DNA of 64,000 bases from Eretmocerus hayati (taxonomy: Eukaryota > Arthropoda > Insecta > Hymenoptera > Aphelinidae): contig CM056743.1 in NCBI GenBank assembly GCA_029851415.1, positions 15,616,727 to 15,680,726 of the forward strand. Reading direction: 5' to 3'. Positions 25,446 through 37,604 of this stretch are shown one piece after another (the stretch's first letter is position 1; the number at the start of each line of letters is the position of its first letter). The translations under genes and the position numbers were made by a program. Under the pieces are notes generated by a model that was not told the DNA's origin, made no database searches, and saw nothing but the letters and a program-made list of their open reading frames with translations.

Positions 25446-26602
25446 TAAGTTTATACTTTTTCATCGTTCTAAATCGATTAGTTGATACCGAATTTTTCAA
25501 AATCCTTTTAAATACATTCAAAATCCAATTTATTCCCGGAAAATCCAAATTTTTTTTAAAAAACTTCATTTTTATGATCTTTTCACCAACTATATCAAAA
25601 TTTTCCCGCAACCAGACTACATATCTTCCATGAAAAACCCCAGTTTAGGTCATCTTAATTCCCCTAAAAGTGAAGCTCGTAATAATAACCCAAGATATTA
25701 GGAGAAAATTGCAGCTAAAATTCATTTTATCCCCATATCTCCCTCTACAACTAATCTATCCACCTTTTAATGGACTAGAGAGATACTTTTCCCTCATTCT
25801 ACATCGATTGGTTGAATCCAATCATTGGATTGTGAGTGTGATATAAAATGCAATTAAATTAGATTGAAAAATAAAACACTATTCTGTAGGAATCCCAATC
25901 ATCATTTTGGAATTTGATCAGTTTTGCAAATTTCTCATTAGTTTCAGTGAACCTCTTAAACTATTTCGCTAAGAGAAAGCATTCTGCTAATCTCATTTAG
26001 CAGCGTATTTCCCCTTAGATTGTATGCATTAATTTGACTGATGATGTCCAGATCGGATGCTGTATGATAAAGTTCCTTCGACTGATGTAATATAAGATTA
26101 ATTGAGAGATTTTTTTCAAAACTGTCACCCAGACTAGAATATGTGAATTTTCGTTTAAAATTGTGTGCTTAAATGAACTCTACCCATTTGAATTACAATT
26201 CCCGAGTTATCTGATGATTAATCCCCGCACCAATCTGGATAATTTTCAAAAATTATATAACTGTTCATATTTCATACAAACTCCAAATCTCATAATCATC
26301 TCTTATTCTTATAAATTGTTTAAGTCTCAAGACATTTGATATATGAGCGTATAATCGCAAAACCATCTACTTGATTTCGATGAATCAGCAGGAATTCAAA
26401 TTCCATGAAATTTTCGCTCGTTCCTGAAAAGTGGGACTCGAACAACGAATTTTCGTTTTCCTCAACTCCTCGCTCAGAGGAAAATGTATCTCGTGATTAA
26501 AATTATACGCAGGGATACTTCATACAACTGATGGTTATCACATTTACCATCAATACAAGCTCAATCTATCCTGTTTGAGTGCTACTTAGTCGCTACTGGA
26601 AA

Positions 26603-26684
26603 ACTCGGATCAGGTGATCCGATGTGCCATAGGGTCACGTGATCCGGGTGATCCGAGCACCTGATCGGATCAGGTGATGCTTTT
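26603..26684. repeat. GATC-rich dyad cluster
   Basis: Seven GATC sites fall within about 75 bp as nested dyads: GGATCAGGTGATCC, CACGTGATCC, GGGTGATCCGAG and CACCTGATCGGATCAGGTG. It also holds an E-box (CACGTG). It is probably a decayed palindromic repeat end. Confidence 0.5.
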
Positions 26685-26879
26685 TTACCGGTTGCCTTCC
26701 GAAACCTCGACCCACCTGAAATCTAAGTCGAAAGAACAAACTTGCAAATGCTCGAGTTTCGCACAAAAATATCAAGAACGAATCGAGATTCTAACCCTGT
26801 GTACAGCAGAGTTTGGATACTTTAGAAGATTCACACAAGAAACTTTCATCAACTGGTTGAATATTCGACGGCTGTGTAT

Positions 26880-27680
26880 AGTTATGAATGCGCGACCCGT
26901 CCGATGGATTCTTGGGTAGTGGTCCTCGGGCGACATTTTTGGGTCAGAAGAACGAATTTGTCATGTTTTTTCATCAAAAAAAAGGAATGAATCATCAGTG
27001 GTGACCACACGAACCTTTTTGTTGACAGATGTAGATTAAAGAGATCTCTAGATTAAACACTCTTTTCGCGATCCAGTATCCGGATTGGTGACCACTCAGC
27101 CGGGGGTGCTACGCTCAGCTCGCACCAAAAATTCACCGACTCTTTCATTATGAATATTATAAGGGACCCATGAGATTGATACATGGTGGTCATCGGATGA
27201 CAATTTTGGATCAGGCGAATAGATTTCCTGGTGTATCTCCTTGAACAAATGGAAAAAACGCATCAGTAATGGCTGCCCAAGCCTATTCGATAAGAAATCT
27301 AGGTTAAGCAAATTTTTTGCAATTCGTATCCGGATAGGTGACCACTTATCATACGTTTGCCGAGTTTCTGATCCCATGCAAATTATATGATTCACAAATT
27401 AAGGCGGGTGGTCCCCCACTCGGATACGAGCCGTGGAAATTTGCTCAATCGGGATTTTTGATAAAAAATACTCGCATGGCCACCACTGACGTTTTTTTCT
27501 ATTTATTCATAATGAATTATACAGAAACTCGTCTTCCTGACCTGAAAATTTCACCCAAAGACTACCCTTCACCAATCTCATGGGTCTCTAGTAATATACC
27601 TATGACAATAGAGTCGAAGTATTATTCACGCCACTTAGGCCTGGCAGACCCGGACTGGTGGTCACCCATCCGAATTTATA
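26880..27680. repeat. Three copies of a 250-bp repeat, two direct and one inverted
   Basis: TATCCGGATTGGTGACCAC at 27077 and TATCCGGATAGGTGACCAC at 27327 bound one unit of 250 bp. The sequence before 27077 back to about 26880 is a second, diverged direct copy. 27385-27680 read in reverse complement shows the same order of boxes (GGTGACCACC, CCGGG, ACCCATGAGATT, a CATTATGAAT box). A lone end (TATCCGGATAAGGTCACC) recurs at about 27977. No coding capacity was seen. Confidence 0.65.
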
Positions 27681-28369
27681 CCTCGTCATAAGACTGATGT
27701 ATAAATTTTGATCTTCTGTGATATGACCGAGAGTCCTTGCTCCATCTACTTTCCTTTACTGATTTTGTGGTTGTACTCCATTAGTACCTGATTCTGTTAC
27801 ACCTTGACTAATCACAGGCTGTGATAATCTCTGTCCTTGACCAAACTAATAGTCAGTAGAATTTATATTCAACGTGCATTCATATATACACCTATGAATT
27901 TATAACAGACATATGTTGCCATATGTAATTACTCTTTTGTCTTCGAACAGATAAATGACATCAATATCAATCAATATATCCGGATAAGGTCACCGCCAAG
28001 AACCTTGCTTAACCTGAATCTCCCATCGACGTGACTCGGAATTTAAGCTTTTGGTTGAAAATTCAACCTTCGGGTGGGAGGAGGACTTCAACCAAATGGT
28101 TGTAATGTTGGTTGGGAATTTAACTTTCCAAAGTGTATCATTATCGCTATGAAGTGTACTCAACCTCCAGGGAAACTGCCTCCCGTAACGCCGATCGACC
28201 TCAAACTTGTGGTGATCACTGTTATTCATTGGCAAAAGTATTTCTGTGTAATCAAGATCTTCAAGCACAACATTAGTTCGACTCTAATCTTCATGAATTT
28301 CGATCTACCATTCCTTAAATTGAAATCCCAGAAATTTGCAATTAGCACTATTCGTGTTCATTACAAATA

Positions 28370-28725
28370 GAAGACTGATTACTCATTCATCATCGGTCCT
28401 GTAACACTAATTACAGTAGCGTAACTGACTTCACCACCCTGAATTTACCGCTGTAACTTCGTAAATCCCTGATTTCGAAACTCGCTATACCTCCTCTAAT
28501 GACCCATCCCGGAATCAATTTAATTTCGAAACACTTCCGAGTTCCAGAAAATTCCGAACTAAGTTACCATTCGCAATGGCTCAGCAACTACCAGAATCCA
28601 CAACGGATTCAAAATGAACCACAGCAAACTCTCTCTCACATCGTACATGATATCAAACTTCCCCTCTCACGCCCAACTGATTCAATTACAACTTTCAGCT
28701 CACATTTTGACCATGAACGCGCACG

Positions 28726-28786
<61 letters not shown>

Positions 28787-31220
28787 GCACACTCATTATG
28801 CATTTCTAGTATTGTAATCGTAACGATTACATTTTCTGGTCACACGAAATTCATGAAAGCCAGAAAACTCGTACTTTGATGTCACATCTCGATATATAAA
28901 CATACGCGGTGCCAAGAGCAGCGGCAGAGAGGAACATTGTCTGACTTTCTCTAGGGGATCGCGTTGCCACAGATAATCGGAGTGGATCAGCATGTGAATC
29001 GGCTCGCCTTTTCACCACTACATAATCTACAACGGCAAATGGGATCGTTGGCTGATCTGGCATAAAAGACGATGGTGACAATCAGACTTCTGTGCGAGTT
29101 TTTTCCACAGGGGTGGAAACTCCCATCCAAAGAGAAGAAAAAAACTGTGAATCACGCAGCTGGAACGAGTATAGTATCCTCGCTGGAAATGACAAGATAT
29201 TCATCCGCAGTATTCTCTCTTTTTCTGTAGTGCGCGAGCTTGAAAGTTATACCTGCGGTCTAGTTTAGAGGAACTGTGAATTTTGGAGACCGACAATGCG
29301 ATCATTCTGTGGAAGTCCGGAACAGTGATGTGGTGTACCCGGACAAGCTCTGATTGCTTCGGATATGTCCAAAGAACAAATCAGGGCAGCCAGTCCTGTT
29401 CAGTCTTTCGTCATCCCTGTCTGGTTTTATTCATTTATTTATTTATTTTTTTTTTTTTTTCAAGATAAGAGGAAGTTTGATCGGATACCCATTGGATTCT
29501 CTTGCATCTCATTACCGACATCGTGATGTGTATATTATTAGCGTGCCCGATTTGCATCCAATGTTTTTGTTCCGCACGACTTTGTTCAATGTCGACTCAT
29601 TCTCGATCTCCTTCAGAGAACTGAATAGCAAGCTATGAGCTAAGGTATACGTGGTAAATTGTAGATTCGTACTATTCAAAATCAAAGTGGACTGGGTCCG
29701 CTTTCGAGACTCGTTCCTTCCGCGGTCTTTCATCGTCAAACCATGAATGGGAGCCATTCGGGAGTTGTCCCTCGAATCGAAATCACAATGGAGTAGATGA
29801 AAAGCCATTTGTGAAGGATGAATTCATATCCATCAAATCTTGAGGAAATTTTGAGTTAATTTTTTGCATTAGAAGAAATTTGACTCACAATTAGTCTACG
29901 ATGGTCTGAGCAGTACACATAAGGTTCATTCATCATACATTTCTAACAAGTTTGTTTGCACAGGTTTCCGAGACGGTGTGCTTGGTTTGCATCTCTATGA
30001 TATAACATGAGTTTAGAGTAAAAATTAAGATATCTCTGCTCCCGGGCGTCAAAATAGGACGCTGATACCATGAAATGAAGAACAAGTCTAGGAAAACATT
30101 GAGTGGACAAATTAGGCGCACTGCTTCCTTCTGAACGTTATGTGCGTCAAACCAATGGAAAAATTTAGTTAGCATCTTGATGTTGAGACGAAGACAAAGA
30201 AACGAGCCAAGATACGTTGAGATTAGTCAAACGAATCCCATCTGTTCTCTTCTACACTGTCGAAGAAGACCAAAGTCAAAAGGAACGTCATTCATAGAAT
30301 TCATATTGGAAAATGCATAGGGATTCTTCATCACTCAAAAAAGTTTACATTTTCCATCTCAATATAATAGACTTGAAAAATTTGCATGGGGAATCGATCG
30401 AGTGTGAGCATCAAAAATATTGTAGTGATGTCGAGTTGTAGACATTAACCTAATTTGAACAAAAAAAGATTGTACATGGTGACAAGAGAATTGGATATCC
30501 ATGAGAATTTTGATGGCATATTCATGATTACGATCGTCAGCAGGGGGGATTTGGATATATTATCCATGAGAGAGAATATCTGGTCGATCTTGTGGTCTCG
30601 TTTAGTGAGATAATGGACTTGCGTAATACAGGGGAGTGCATTTGGCTCGTGACAGAGGCAACAAGTACACTTTGGGTTAATAACGGGGTATTTTACTGTA
30701 GATTCTTGAGCTGTAAAAGTGCTGTACGGGATGTGATTTATCAGAACTGGACCGATTCATTCAATGGCGTGAACGAAACTGTAGGCTGATCCATGAAGAA
30801 ACCCATCACTCAGCAATGTTCAATATTTTGAACATCATTGTACTACGAGAAATCCCGAAGACTTCGAAGCTAAATCTTGTAAGATCCATACTAATTCGTC
30901 AAACTTGGAGACGATTCTGGTTGAATTTTCAACTGAGTGATCGACAATTTTGATTGGAAGACAACCGACTCTCTCACATCGAAAAGGCTCATGTCCACAT
31001 CACCCGTCAACTCATCTATACAGATGGGACTAATAATGAATTTTCTCACCGGACAAAAGGAGGAAATGGTATGGTTACGCATGCACTAATGGAAAACTGC
31101 GTTCTGCAACGCAATTAGTTAGTTATAAGCATTCCCGGGAAGTCTTCATCGTGTTATCACATAGTTTCTGTTATTGATCATAAGTTGTATATGGGTAGTT
31201 CCATGGAAACTTTGAAATAA
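28370..31220. other. Stretch with no supported gene
   Basis: It contains only simple repeats (a CA/CG tract at 28728-28793 and a T-run at about 29443-29460) and short overlapping frames. No splice-consistent chain or domain was seen. Confidence 0.5.
28728..28793. repeat. CA/CG microsatellite
   Basis: A run of CA dinucleotides passes into a GC run and back to CA. A frame stays open through it and encodes Thr-His repeats, which is a by-product of the repeat. Confidence 0.9.
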
Positions 31221-31221
31221 T

Positions 31222-31602
31222 GTGTGCCTGCTTGTACGAACCCTTAAAACCCTTGGGAAAAAATTTGTACAGGTCAATTTCGACGTATTCTTTGGTGTTC
31301 TTTCTGGCGCAATCATTGGTTTGGCAATCCAAGGTCACCAAAAAAAAATTATTAACGAAGAAGGGGTTAAAATGTCAGGTCCGTGTGCTGTGGTTTTTCA
31401 TTTCTTCGAGTCTTGTGAGTGTCAAGCACCACCGAGAGGCTCGCTCGGGTTTCGGGCGGCCAAACTTATCAAATTTGATGGTATAAGCACCGAATTCCGT
31501 TACTATGAGAGCCCAAAGACCACTTTTTGTGTGTGCGCTGAGCACCTACATTTTGTGGCGCAATTTTACTTGAAATTTTACTCCCTCAGTTTCCCTCGAT
31601 AA
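31222..31602 (+). CDS. Hypothetical 126-codon open frame, doubtful
   Basis: A plus-strand frame of 126 codons. Residues about 20-40 are hydrophobic (VFFGVLSGAIIGLA) and could span a membrane. A KKIINEEG stretch and a Cys-containing half follow. It includes the first of four copies of a 16-base motif (ATGTCAGGTCCGTGTG, read as MSGPC). No known family is recognised, no splice sites support it, and the length is within chance expectation. Confidence 0.2.
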   Translation: MCLLVRTLKTLGKKFVQVNFDVFFGVLSGAIIGLAIQGHQKKIINEEGVKMSGPCAVVFHFFESCECQAPPRGSLGFRAAKLIKFDGISTEFRYYESPKTTFCVCAEHLHFVAQFYLKFYSLSFPR

Positions 31603-31950
31603 AAGTTGATTTGCCTCATTCTACTCTTTCCCGCACCAACTCATTCTAAGAGTAAATCGTCAGGCGTAACTTTTTCATGCCCCAAATTATCGAAAAAAGT
31701 TTATTTTCCCACTCCGCAGAGCAGTTTTTCCACCATAATCTAGTTTCGCTAAATTTTTATGTCAGGTCCGTGTGGTATTGGTGCGACCCTTAATCGCGAG
31801 ACTCCAGAAGTCCTAGTCAGTATTTTTCAAAGTATTTGATGGTCAAATCAAAATTCTGAAATTTCAGAGCTGTAGCTCAAACTGCTTGGCCGTGGGATCA
31901 ATTTTAGAGTCGAAATGTCAGGTCCGTGTGTTATTGTGAGGTCCGTGTGA
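31372..31950 (+). repeat. Four dispersed copies of a GTCAGGTCCGTGTG motif
   Basis: ATGTCAGGTCCGTGTG is exact at 31372, 31759 and 31915. A shorter copy, AGGTCCGTGTG, lies at about 31939. Flanks share little except T/A-rich sequence before and GT-rich sequence after. Three exact 16-mers within 560 bp are far beyond chance, so this is either a protein-binding motif cluster or the remains of a longer repeat. Confidence 0.7.
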
Positions 31951-34104
31951 CGCTACCGCGTCTCTCCACGTTATCCTTATGGTACTGATGAGTGGGAAAA
32001 TTTACATTCGTGCGCGAGTTTATTCATACTTTATATGTTTCAAAAAGTCGAAAAATACATCTTAAAACTTTCGGAAATGCGAATTGGGGTTGGCACATTT
32101 TTGACCCCCAAATATCGAAGTTTCCGTTGAACTACCGATATGGTTTAGCTAGAGAGAAATGCACATAGGGTCCATTTACAAAGTGAGCATTTAATTGATT
32201 CTAGTCGGACTTACCTTGAGATTGTTTCATATCCGATCCAGATACTTAGCCAAAACTCTAAGGAAAGTTTCTTACCAGCTCCAAAAACGATGTCTTTATC
32301 AAGTGGTCTCGACGCTAAATGCTGAAGAATGACAGATTTGACATTCATATCATCCATACGAACATATAGACTCGTGTTGAAAGCAATCAGTATAAACAGT
32401 ATAACAATGCCAACGCTATAAGATGGAGCTTGGGAATACTTGAACGTGAGGATCCATGACTAAGGATATCATCTCTTTGTGTTAGGAGGTACTTTCTCAT
32501 GAAATTTCAGCCAAACTCATGACTCGGATGTGAAACAACTTTATAGCCTTCTAACCTAAAAATCGCAACTTCCAACATAATTTTTGGATTCTCGTGTTAT
32601 AAAATATCGTATGAGACTGCGTGCAGATGGGTAGTTTCATTACGAAGGACTTATCGCACTCGCTTCACTCGTACCGTAAACAGTCCTTCGTACAAAACTG
32701 CCCATCTACGTGCAGTGTCATACAATCCTAATCCAATTGGATAAGTTTCAAGTATTTCATCACGTCACGATAAAATTGGCCATGAGACGGGTTTATAACG
32801 GAAAGAGAGTCTGAAATTTCAATGATCGATAGGGTGGATGATAAAGCACTGTGTTCGTTCAAACAAATCGGGACAGCATAGAGGCCATGTTCTATGTTAA
32901 TCCAGATACAGTTGAATTCTCTCTGAAGTTTCCCAACTGGTGAGAAATCAAAATCTCCCAGTCGGTCTGGAATATCTCATTCTTGCTGTCTAGGACCCAG
33001 TTGTACTACTTTGAATTTCAAAATCCAAAGGTCATTTTCACAACTCAATTTCCATTTTTGATCGTAGCCAAGTGATACTCTTTAAACAAGCCTCACAGCC
33101 TAATCTATTCGAAATCCTTACAAACGTGCCTCAACTCACACAAGTAGAGCTTGAGGAGGCAAAGTAAATATCAGCGAGAAGTGCAAACCCGATCTACGAA
33201 CGAATTCAGATGCATCATTTTCGTTGAATCCAGTAGTAGCAACCCAAACAAGATCGAAATTTGTTCTAGCTCTCGCTCAATCTCGCTTGGTGAAGCTATC
33301 ACAGAGGAAGAGAGATACAAACCCGATCGAGATGAGAAGGTAAGATGTGAGATAGTATTTACCAGAACCTCGCTCGCTGGGTTCTTGAAGTGTGAGCTAT
33401 GCACGGGTTAGAATCGTAAACTGAGATCCGAAATGAATTGTTCTTGGATGACCGACGAGTTTACTGTTTCTCGCTTTGCTGTAGATCAGATAGAATGTAC
33501 AGCACGAACTATTCAGCTCAAACTTTAATTGAAATGTTCATATTGGATTTAGGAGAATGCATGGTATGGAATTATGGCACATTTGCGTTGATGAAGGATT
33601 CATCCAAAATATTGTCGGGTCAGAATACTAGGTGTCCGAGGATCGATTGCTCTTCCTCGCTCTCCTAAAAAAACCGTTGGGGAGCGAAGAATAGTACTAT
33701 CACCTATCAGAGCCACAAATATTACTGATCACCCATATCGACTTTGATCGATCTCGGCAAAAACATGTTGGTTCAAGAATGCTTGGAAGTCTTTGAAATA
33801 AGCCCCTATTCACGAATTCCGGGGTCCAACAAAGATGTTCTTTTTGGGGGGGAATCGAGTTGACTCCCGAAAAACCTTGAAAATTACACTCAAGGTTGAA
33901 AGTGAGGTCATTAGTTCGTCCTCGCTTTGATCATGACAATTCCTCATTCCAGTAATTTCTTTCGATATGTGCTGATTAATGGAGCCACAGACACTACTCA
34001 TTTTCGTAAATAGAAAAAATTAACTGACAATAGATATCAAACTCTAACACACCCTTAAATCTAACTACTTCCATGGATCTCCCCAACAGTTCTCTTGGAA
34101 TCAA
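31951..34104. other. Stretch with no supported gene
   Basis: Apart from the hairpin at 32.6 kb, only short frames occur. A frame at 33151-33340 ends in a good donor (GAAG|GTAAGA) and has an acidic tail (EEERYKPDRDEK), but no matching acceptor or partner exon was found. Confidence 0.4.
32610..32722. repeat. 113-bp imperfect hairpin
   Basis: TATGAGACTGCGTGCAGATGG is mirrored by CCATCTACGTGCAGTGTCATA, and ACGAAGGACT by AGTCCTTCGT further in, around a loop of about 37 bases. It looks like a small foldback element. It has no coding capacity. Confidence 0.65.
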
Positions 34105-34563
34105 ATGAGAGAGTTGAGATTCTTCACCTGGGAAATGATCAATCAAGCTCTCCAATCTGTTGCCTCGGATTATCTCAGCAATCTCATAGTACAAGGCAAC
34201 CAATCAAGTCAGTTGAATTTCCGCGTACAACGTTTCAATCTATCTCCAATCGATACCATTCATTTACAGCCAGGAATCAGTCTTCCTTCTTCTTCTACTA
34301 CACCACCCTCGTTCAGATTTTCATTTTGTCTGTTTGTTCACGGATGTACCAATTTCTACCTCGCCTCTTCCAGTTCTGAGATCCTCAAAAATACCAAAAT
34401 GAAAGTTTCCGAATCAATCGTGGGCGCACGTGTACATTATAGTCGATGGAGCTTGTCTGAACTCAAAATTAAAAGTAAACGATACGTTCAATTGGCTGTA
34501 GAGCATAGACAGAGCAGTCCTAGTTCTATGCTAGCGTTTACTAGCAAAAAACGTAAAATTTAA
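34105..34563 (+). CDS. Hypothetical 152-codon open frame with basic C-terminus
   Basis: An ATG-started frame of 152 codons. The first 35 residues look helical (EMINQALQSVASDYLSNLI). The middle is Ser/Pro-rich. The end is TSKKRKI, which resembles a nuclear localisation signal. I recognise no family. A frame of this length has a fair chance of arising at random in this window, so it should be believed only with transcript or homologue support. Confidence 0.25.
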   Translation: MRELRFFTWEMINQALQSVASDYLSNLIVQGNQSSQLNFRVQRFNLSPIDTIHLQPGISLPSSSTTPPSFRFSFCLFVHGCTNFYLASSSSEILKNTKMKVSESIVGARVHYSRWSLSELKIKSKRYVQLAVEHRQSSPSSMLAFTSKKRKI

Positions 34564-37028
34564 CAATTGAGAAAAAGACAGAGAATTGTGTGGTGACCGA
34601 GCGACCGATGACAGGCCTTTCGACGAAAAAATACTCGTAAAGACCAGCTGTACCGTAGGGAACAGAGAAATCGTATCACAATCCCGTTGATTGCGCTCCC
34701 TAGATTATACGAATGGACTTTAGTTGATGTATTTGTGCACACGCATATGAGTTTTGGAGGTGTATGTGTTGATACGCCATCCATCTGAATCAGGATACCT
34801 TTCACTCTTTCCTGATTTGATTTCTCTACACGCAGGAAGAAAGATTCTGTGATTTTTTTCTCTGGTTGTTTTTTTATTGTCTTCTTGGGTGATATTTTTG
34901 CCCGGTTTGGCCGTTTGAAGTCTTCAAATATCTATAAACTCTCGCCAGAATATCAATATCAAGAAAAATGAGCCGGTGGGGTCACGAACGACAATGTGGG
35001 AAATGGACTAGTCTTCAAGTGAGTTGGTTAGATTTAATACTTCGCTCCTTAGAAGTAGTGCTATCAGTTATGTGAGTGATTTGGGCAATGATTACAAATG
35101 TTACGTGCATAGGAAGACCACTCAATGTCAGTGAAACGCCTGATCAATTAAGGAATTTTTCATGAATGTGTGAAATATCTCCAACAGTTCACCATCGGTC
35201 TGTGCCATGTAGGACTTCCACGAAACCGAGACTAGTCTTGGCCTCAGCTCAATAATCGAGACTAAGTTGATAGTTTGAAGCGGGAGGATCAAAATGTGCC
35301 CATGAGCGAATGCTTCCAAGTCAATAGACGCTCTCACGCAACACATATTTTCAAAACAGTGATCTTGTCGCAATATTGGAGACAAGATGTACCTACAGTG
35401 TTAGGCATGTGAAAGAGCTAGTTGCGACTCTAAAACTGTAGAAACATGTTTGAAATATGATAAAATTTGATCTCTTCTCCTGAGGTAATCGTTTAAAGGC
35501 CGTATATCTTCATACAATGCACTTGAATGCTGAATTTTGGGGTGCGGACATGGTACGGAAATGACATTTTGACCCCTAATTCGCAATTCTCGACCCATCA
35601 ACCTCAAAATAGGTCTAATATGACTTTTTGCTAAGAAAGAGCACAAAAACAATTCCTCCAAGAAACGTGTTCGGCACATTTGAATGAGAACACATAGACG
35701 CTGCAATAACCCGAGACACAGTAGGGGGAAGTTTCCTCGGAACTGTTCATACCCAATAACAATCATGGCCAATAACCTAATTGTATTTCACAAACTCCTC
35801 TCTTTTATGAAATTTTTGTCCATGAACCAAAATAAAGAGGGTTGAATGCAGAGACTTAGCTATCGCTCTCTATTCTCTCTTGCGACCAATTTTGATTAAG
35901 GAAGAAATTTTTTAATGGGCATAGAGCTTGGCATGATATAAAATATATCTCTAACCATACGTGGTGATAATGGAATCTCATTGGTATGTAGTTCCCACCA
36001 ATCGAGTATATCTGTATCCTCATCAGCTCTAAGTGTTTCTAGTTAGCTATCCATTCCTGGCTCAATTTTTAAATTGAAAAATGCTCTAAAATTCAAGAGT
36101 TTGCTTTCCAAAGCAGAACCATGGTCATGATTTGAAATTTATGATGGAGTTCTGACATCACTCTGATAATTTTTTTGGAATAGCTTCTACAACTTTTTAC
36201 AACCTGCTACTGTTAGAGTTTTACCCAATCACTAAAATCGAACGTAACCGCTTAGTGACGAGGACTAAGTATCAGAGAAATGATGATATACCTAATTGCA
36301 TTGTCTGTAATGCTCAAGTCATGCTCGAATCATGTATTTCATAAATTGGCCTGGGTAAGCTAATATAATCAGAGGATATGCTGAGATTCTCAACATAGAT
36401 CAAATATACTCTACAGATAGGCTGATTTTTTATTTTCGAAAATGTTTATCGGGTGTCTCACCGAAGTAGAGACGAGTCTGATACCAAGTCCAGGACCGCT
36501 ACTCACAAAGTTAACCGAGATGAGACAGAGACCACGAAAACGCTGTCGAAGACGAATCCGTGAGTATCTCAACTCTCATCTTGTCTCGTCTCGTGGGAGC
36601 CCTAGTGCCATTCATCCGCCAACTAATGGATTAAAATGTGAGTATATTTTGTATCGATTCTTCGAATCCATCTACAGCTGTTGAACAAATATGTACAGCA
36701 AAACATTCTTTCATCTCAATCATATTTAAGATGGAAGACTGCAATGCAATCTGCAGACAAATGAGTTATTTAGAACCCGAGTTGACCGATAGTGAGTCCA
36801 CTTCCAAATTGGCTTGCTCTACCATCAGCATCCATTTTATATCTTACGATTAGGTACGAGATATCTTATCATAATTTCCAAGAATTTCTACCAAGTTTCC
36901 ACTCACTCCTCACAACTTCCTCAGACATATCTCATAGGTTGAAGATAGAGGTGTCTGTTGATCGAAAATTTGGACCTCGTCTACCCTGGCTCTAAAAGAC
37001 TCAAAAGTCAAAGAGAATAGCTCATTCG
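34564..37028. other. Stretch with no supported gene
   Basis: Short frames on both strands, the longest 123 codons on the minus strand (35401-35772, Cys/Leu/Arg-rich). Nothing is recognisable. A small Arg-rich frame (RPRKRCRRRIREY) at 36.5 kb ends near a GTGAGT donor but has no clear partner exon. Confidence 0.4.
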
Positions 37029-37604
37029 TTAACGCCTAAAAACACGAGTTAATATTTTCGGACGTCTTATGTCAAGCGTTTGGAAAAAATTCTGGAGAGG
37101 TGATTGTGCACGAAGCCACTCGTTGATCGTCGGATTTTGATTTTCACTAATCCTTAAAGTCATCAAAAATACTTCAGACATTATTTTAACTCGATCATCG
37201 TTATTAATAGTAACCATCCCTATCATCTCCAGATCCAGCGCCGAAAGCTTGCAACTGATATGAATTATATAACTAAATACTTGAATTGATGTCTGTGTGA
37301 ACCTTCTGTAAACATGTTCTGTAACAAAGTGTCTAGATATTGATGAGAGGTTGAAGATACACTCCTGCATGAGTTGAAAGCTCTCATGCGAAACCACTCG
37401 AACATCTTGTCTTTGCTCAACAGCCTGAAGATGTTTATCGATTGAGAGAGCCCAAGACGTCCTATGTTTCAAGACAAAACCCGTGTCGAGTACCCAATTT
37501 TCATATTCATGAGGTTCGTAGGTATATACGTAATTGTCTGTAGTTACACATCTCCTCTCGGCTATTATCTTCCTGTCACGCGATATTGCATTGATAGCAC
37601 CCAT
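37029..37604 (-). CDS. Hypothetical intronless protein, 191 residues
   Basis: This is the second longest uninterrupted ATG-to-stop frame here that is not explained by a repeat or a known transposon gene. The peptide starts MGAINAISRDRK, has a Tyr-rich stretch near residues 22-36, two long helical-looking parts (about 85-130 and 140-170, with LDLEMIGMV and EVFLMTLRI) and a basic end (RRPKILTRVFRR). No signal peptide, membrane span or cysteine pattern is seen. It is intronless, unlike the recognisable genes here. From base composition I judge a frame this long unlikely but not impossible by chance. I do not recognise a family. Confidence 0.4.
   Translation of the reverse strand: MGAINAISRDRKIIAERRCVTTDNYVYTYEPHEYENWVLDTGFVLKHRTSWALSIDKHLQAVEQRQDVRVVSHESFQLMQECIFNLSSISRHFVTEHVYRRFTQTSIQVFSYIIHISCKLSALDLEMIGMVTINNDDRVKIMSEVFLMTLRISENQNPTINEWLRAQSPLQNFFQTLDIRRPKILTRVFRR

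Larger units (their letters stand above)
24000..25860 (+). mobile_element. Dispersed element with 320-bp tandem array, copy 1
   Basis: A non-coding AT-rich element. Its head (24009-24480) carries a CTTTCTCTAAAGAGAAAG dyad, a TG tract and AAGTTGTATAGAATC. The head is followed by tandem units marked by GGTTAATACC or GGTTGATACC at 24502, 24819, 25480 and 25806, a period of 317-329 bp once the 332 bases added by an inserted MITE are removed. The same head and units, reverse complemented, occur at 49.4-51.0 kb. The array-bearing layout resembles Helitron-like or other non-autonomous elements, but no diagnostic termini were found. Confidence 0.7.

Noticed and set aside
28499..28879. 126-codon frame with Thr-His repeats
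   Set aside because: It is kept open by the CA/CG microsatellite. The flanking parts have no protein-like pattern or splice support.
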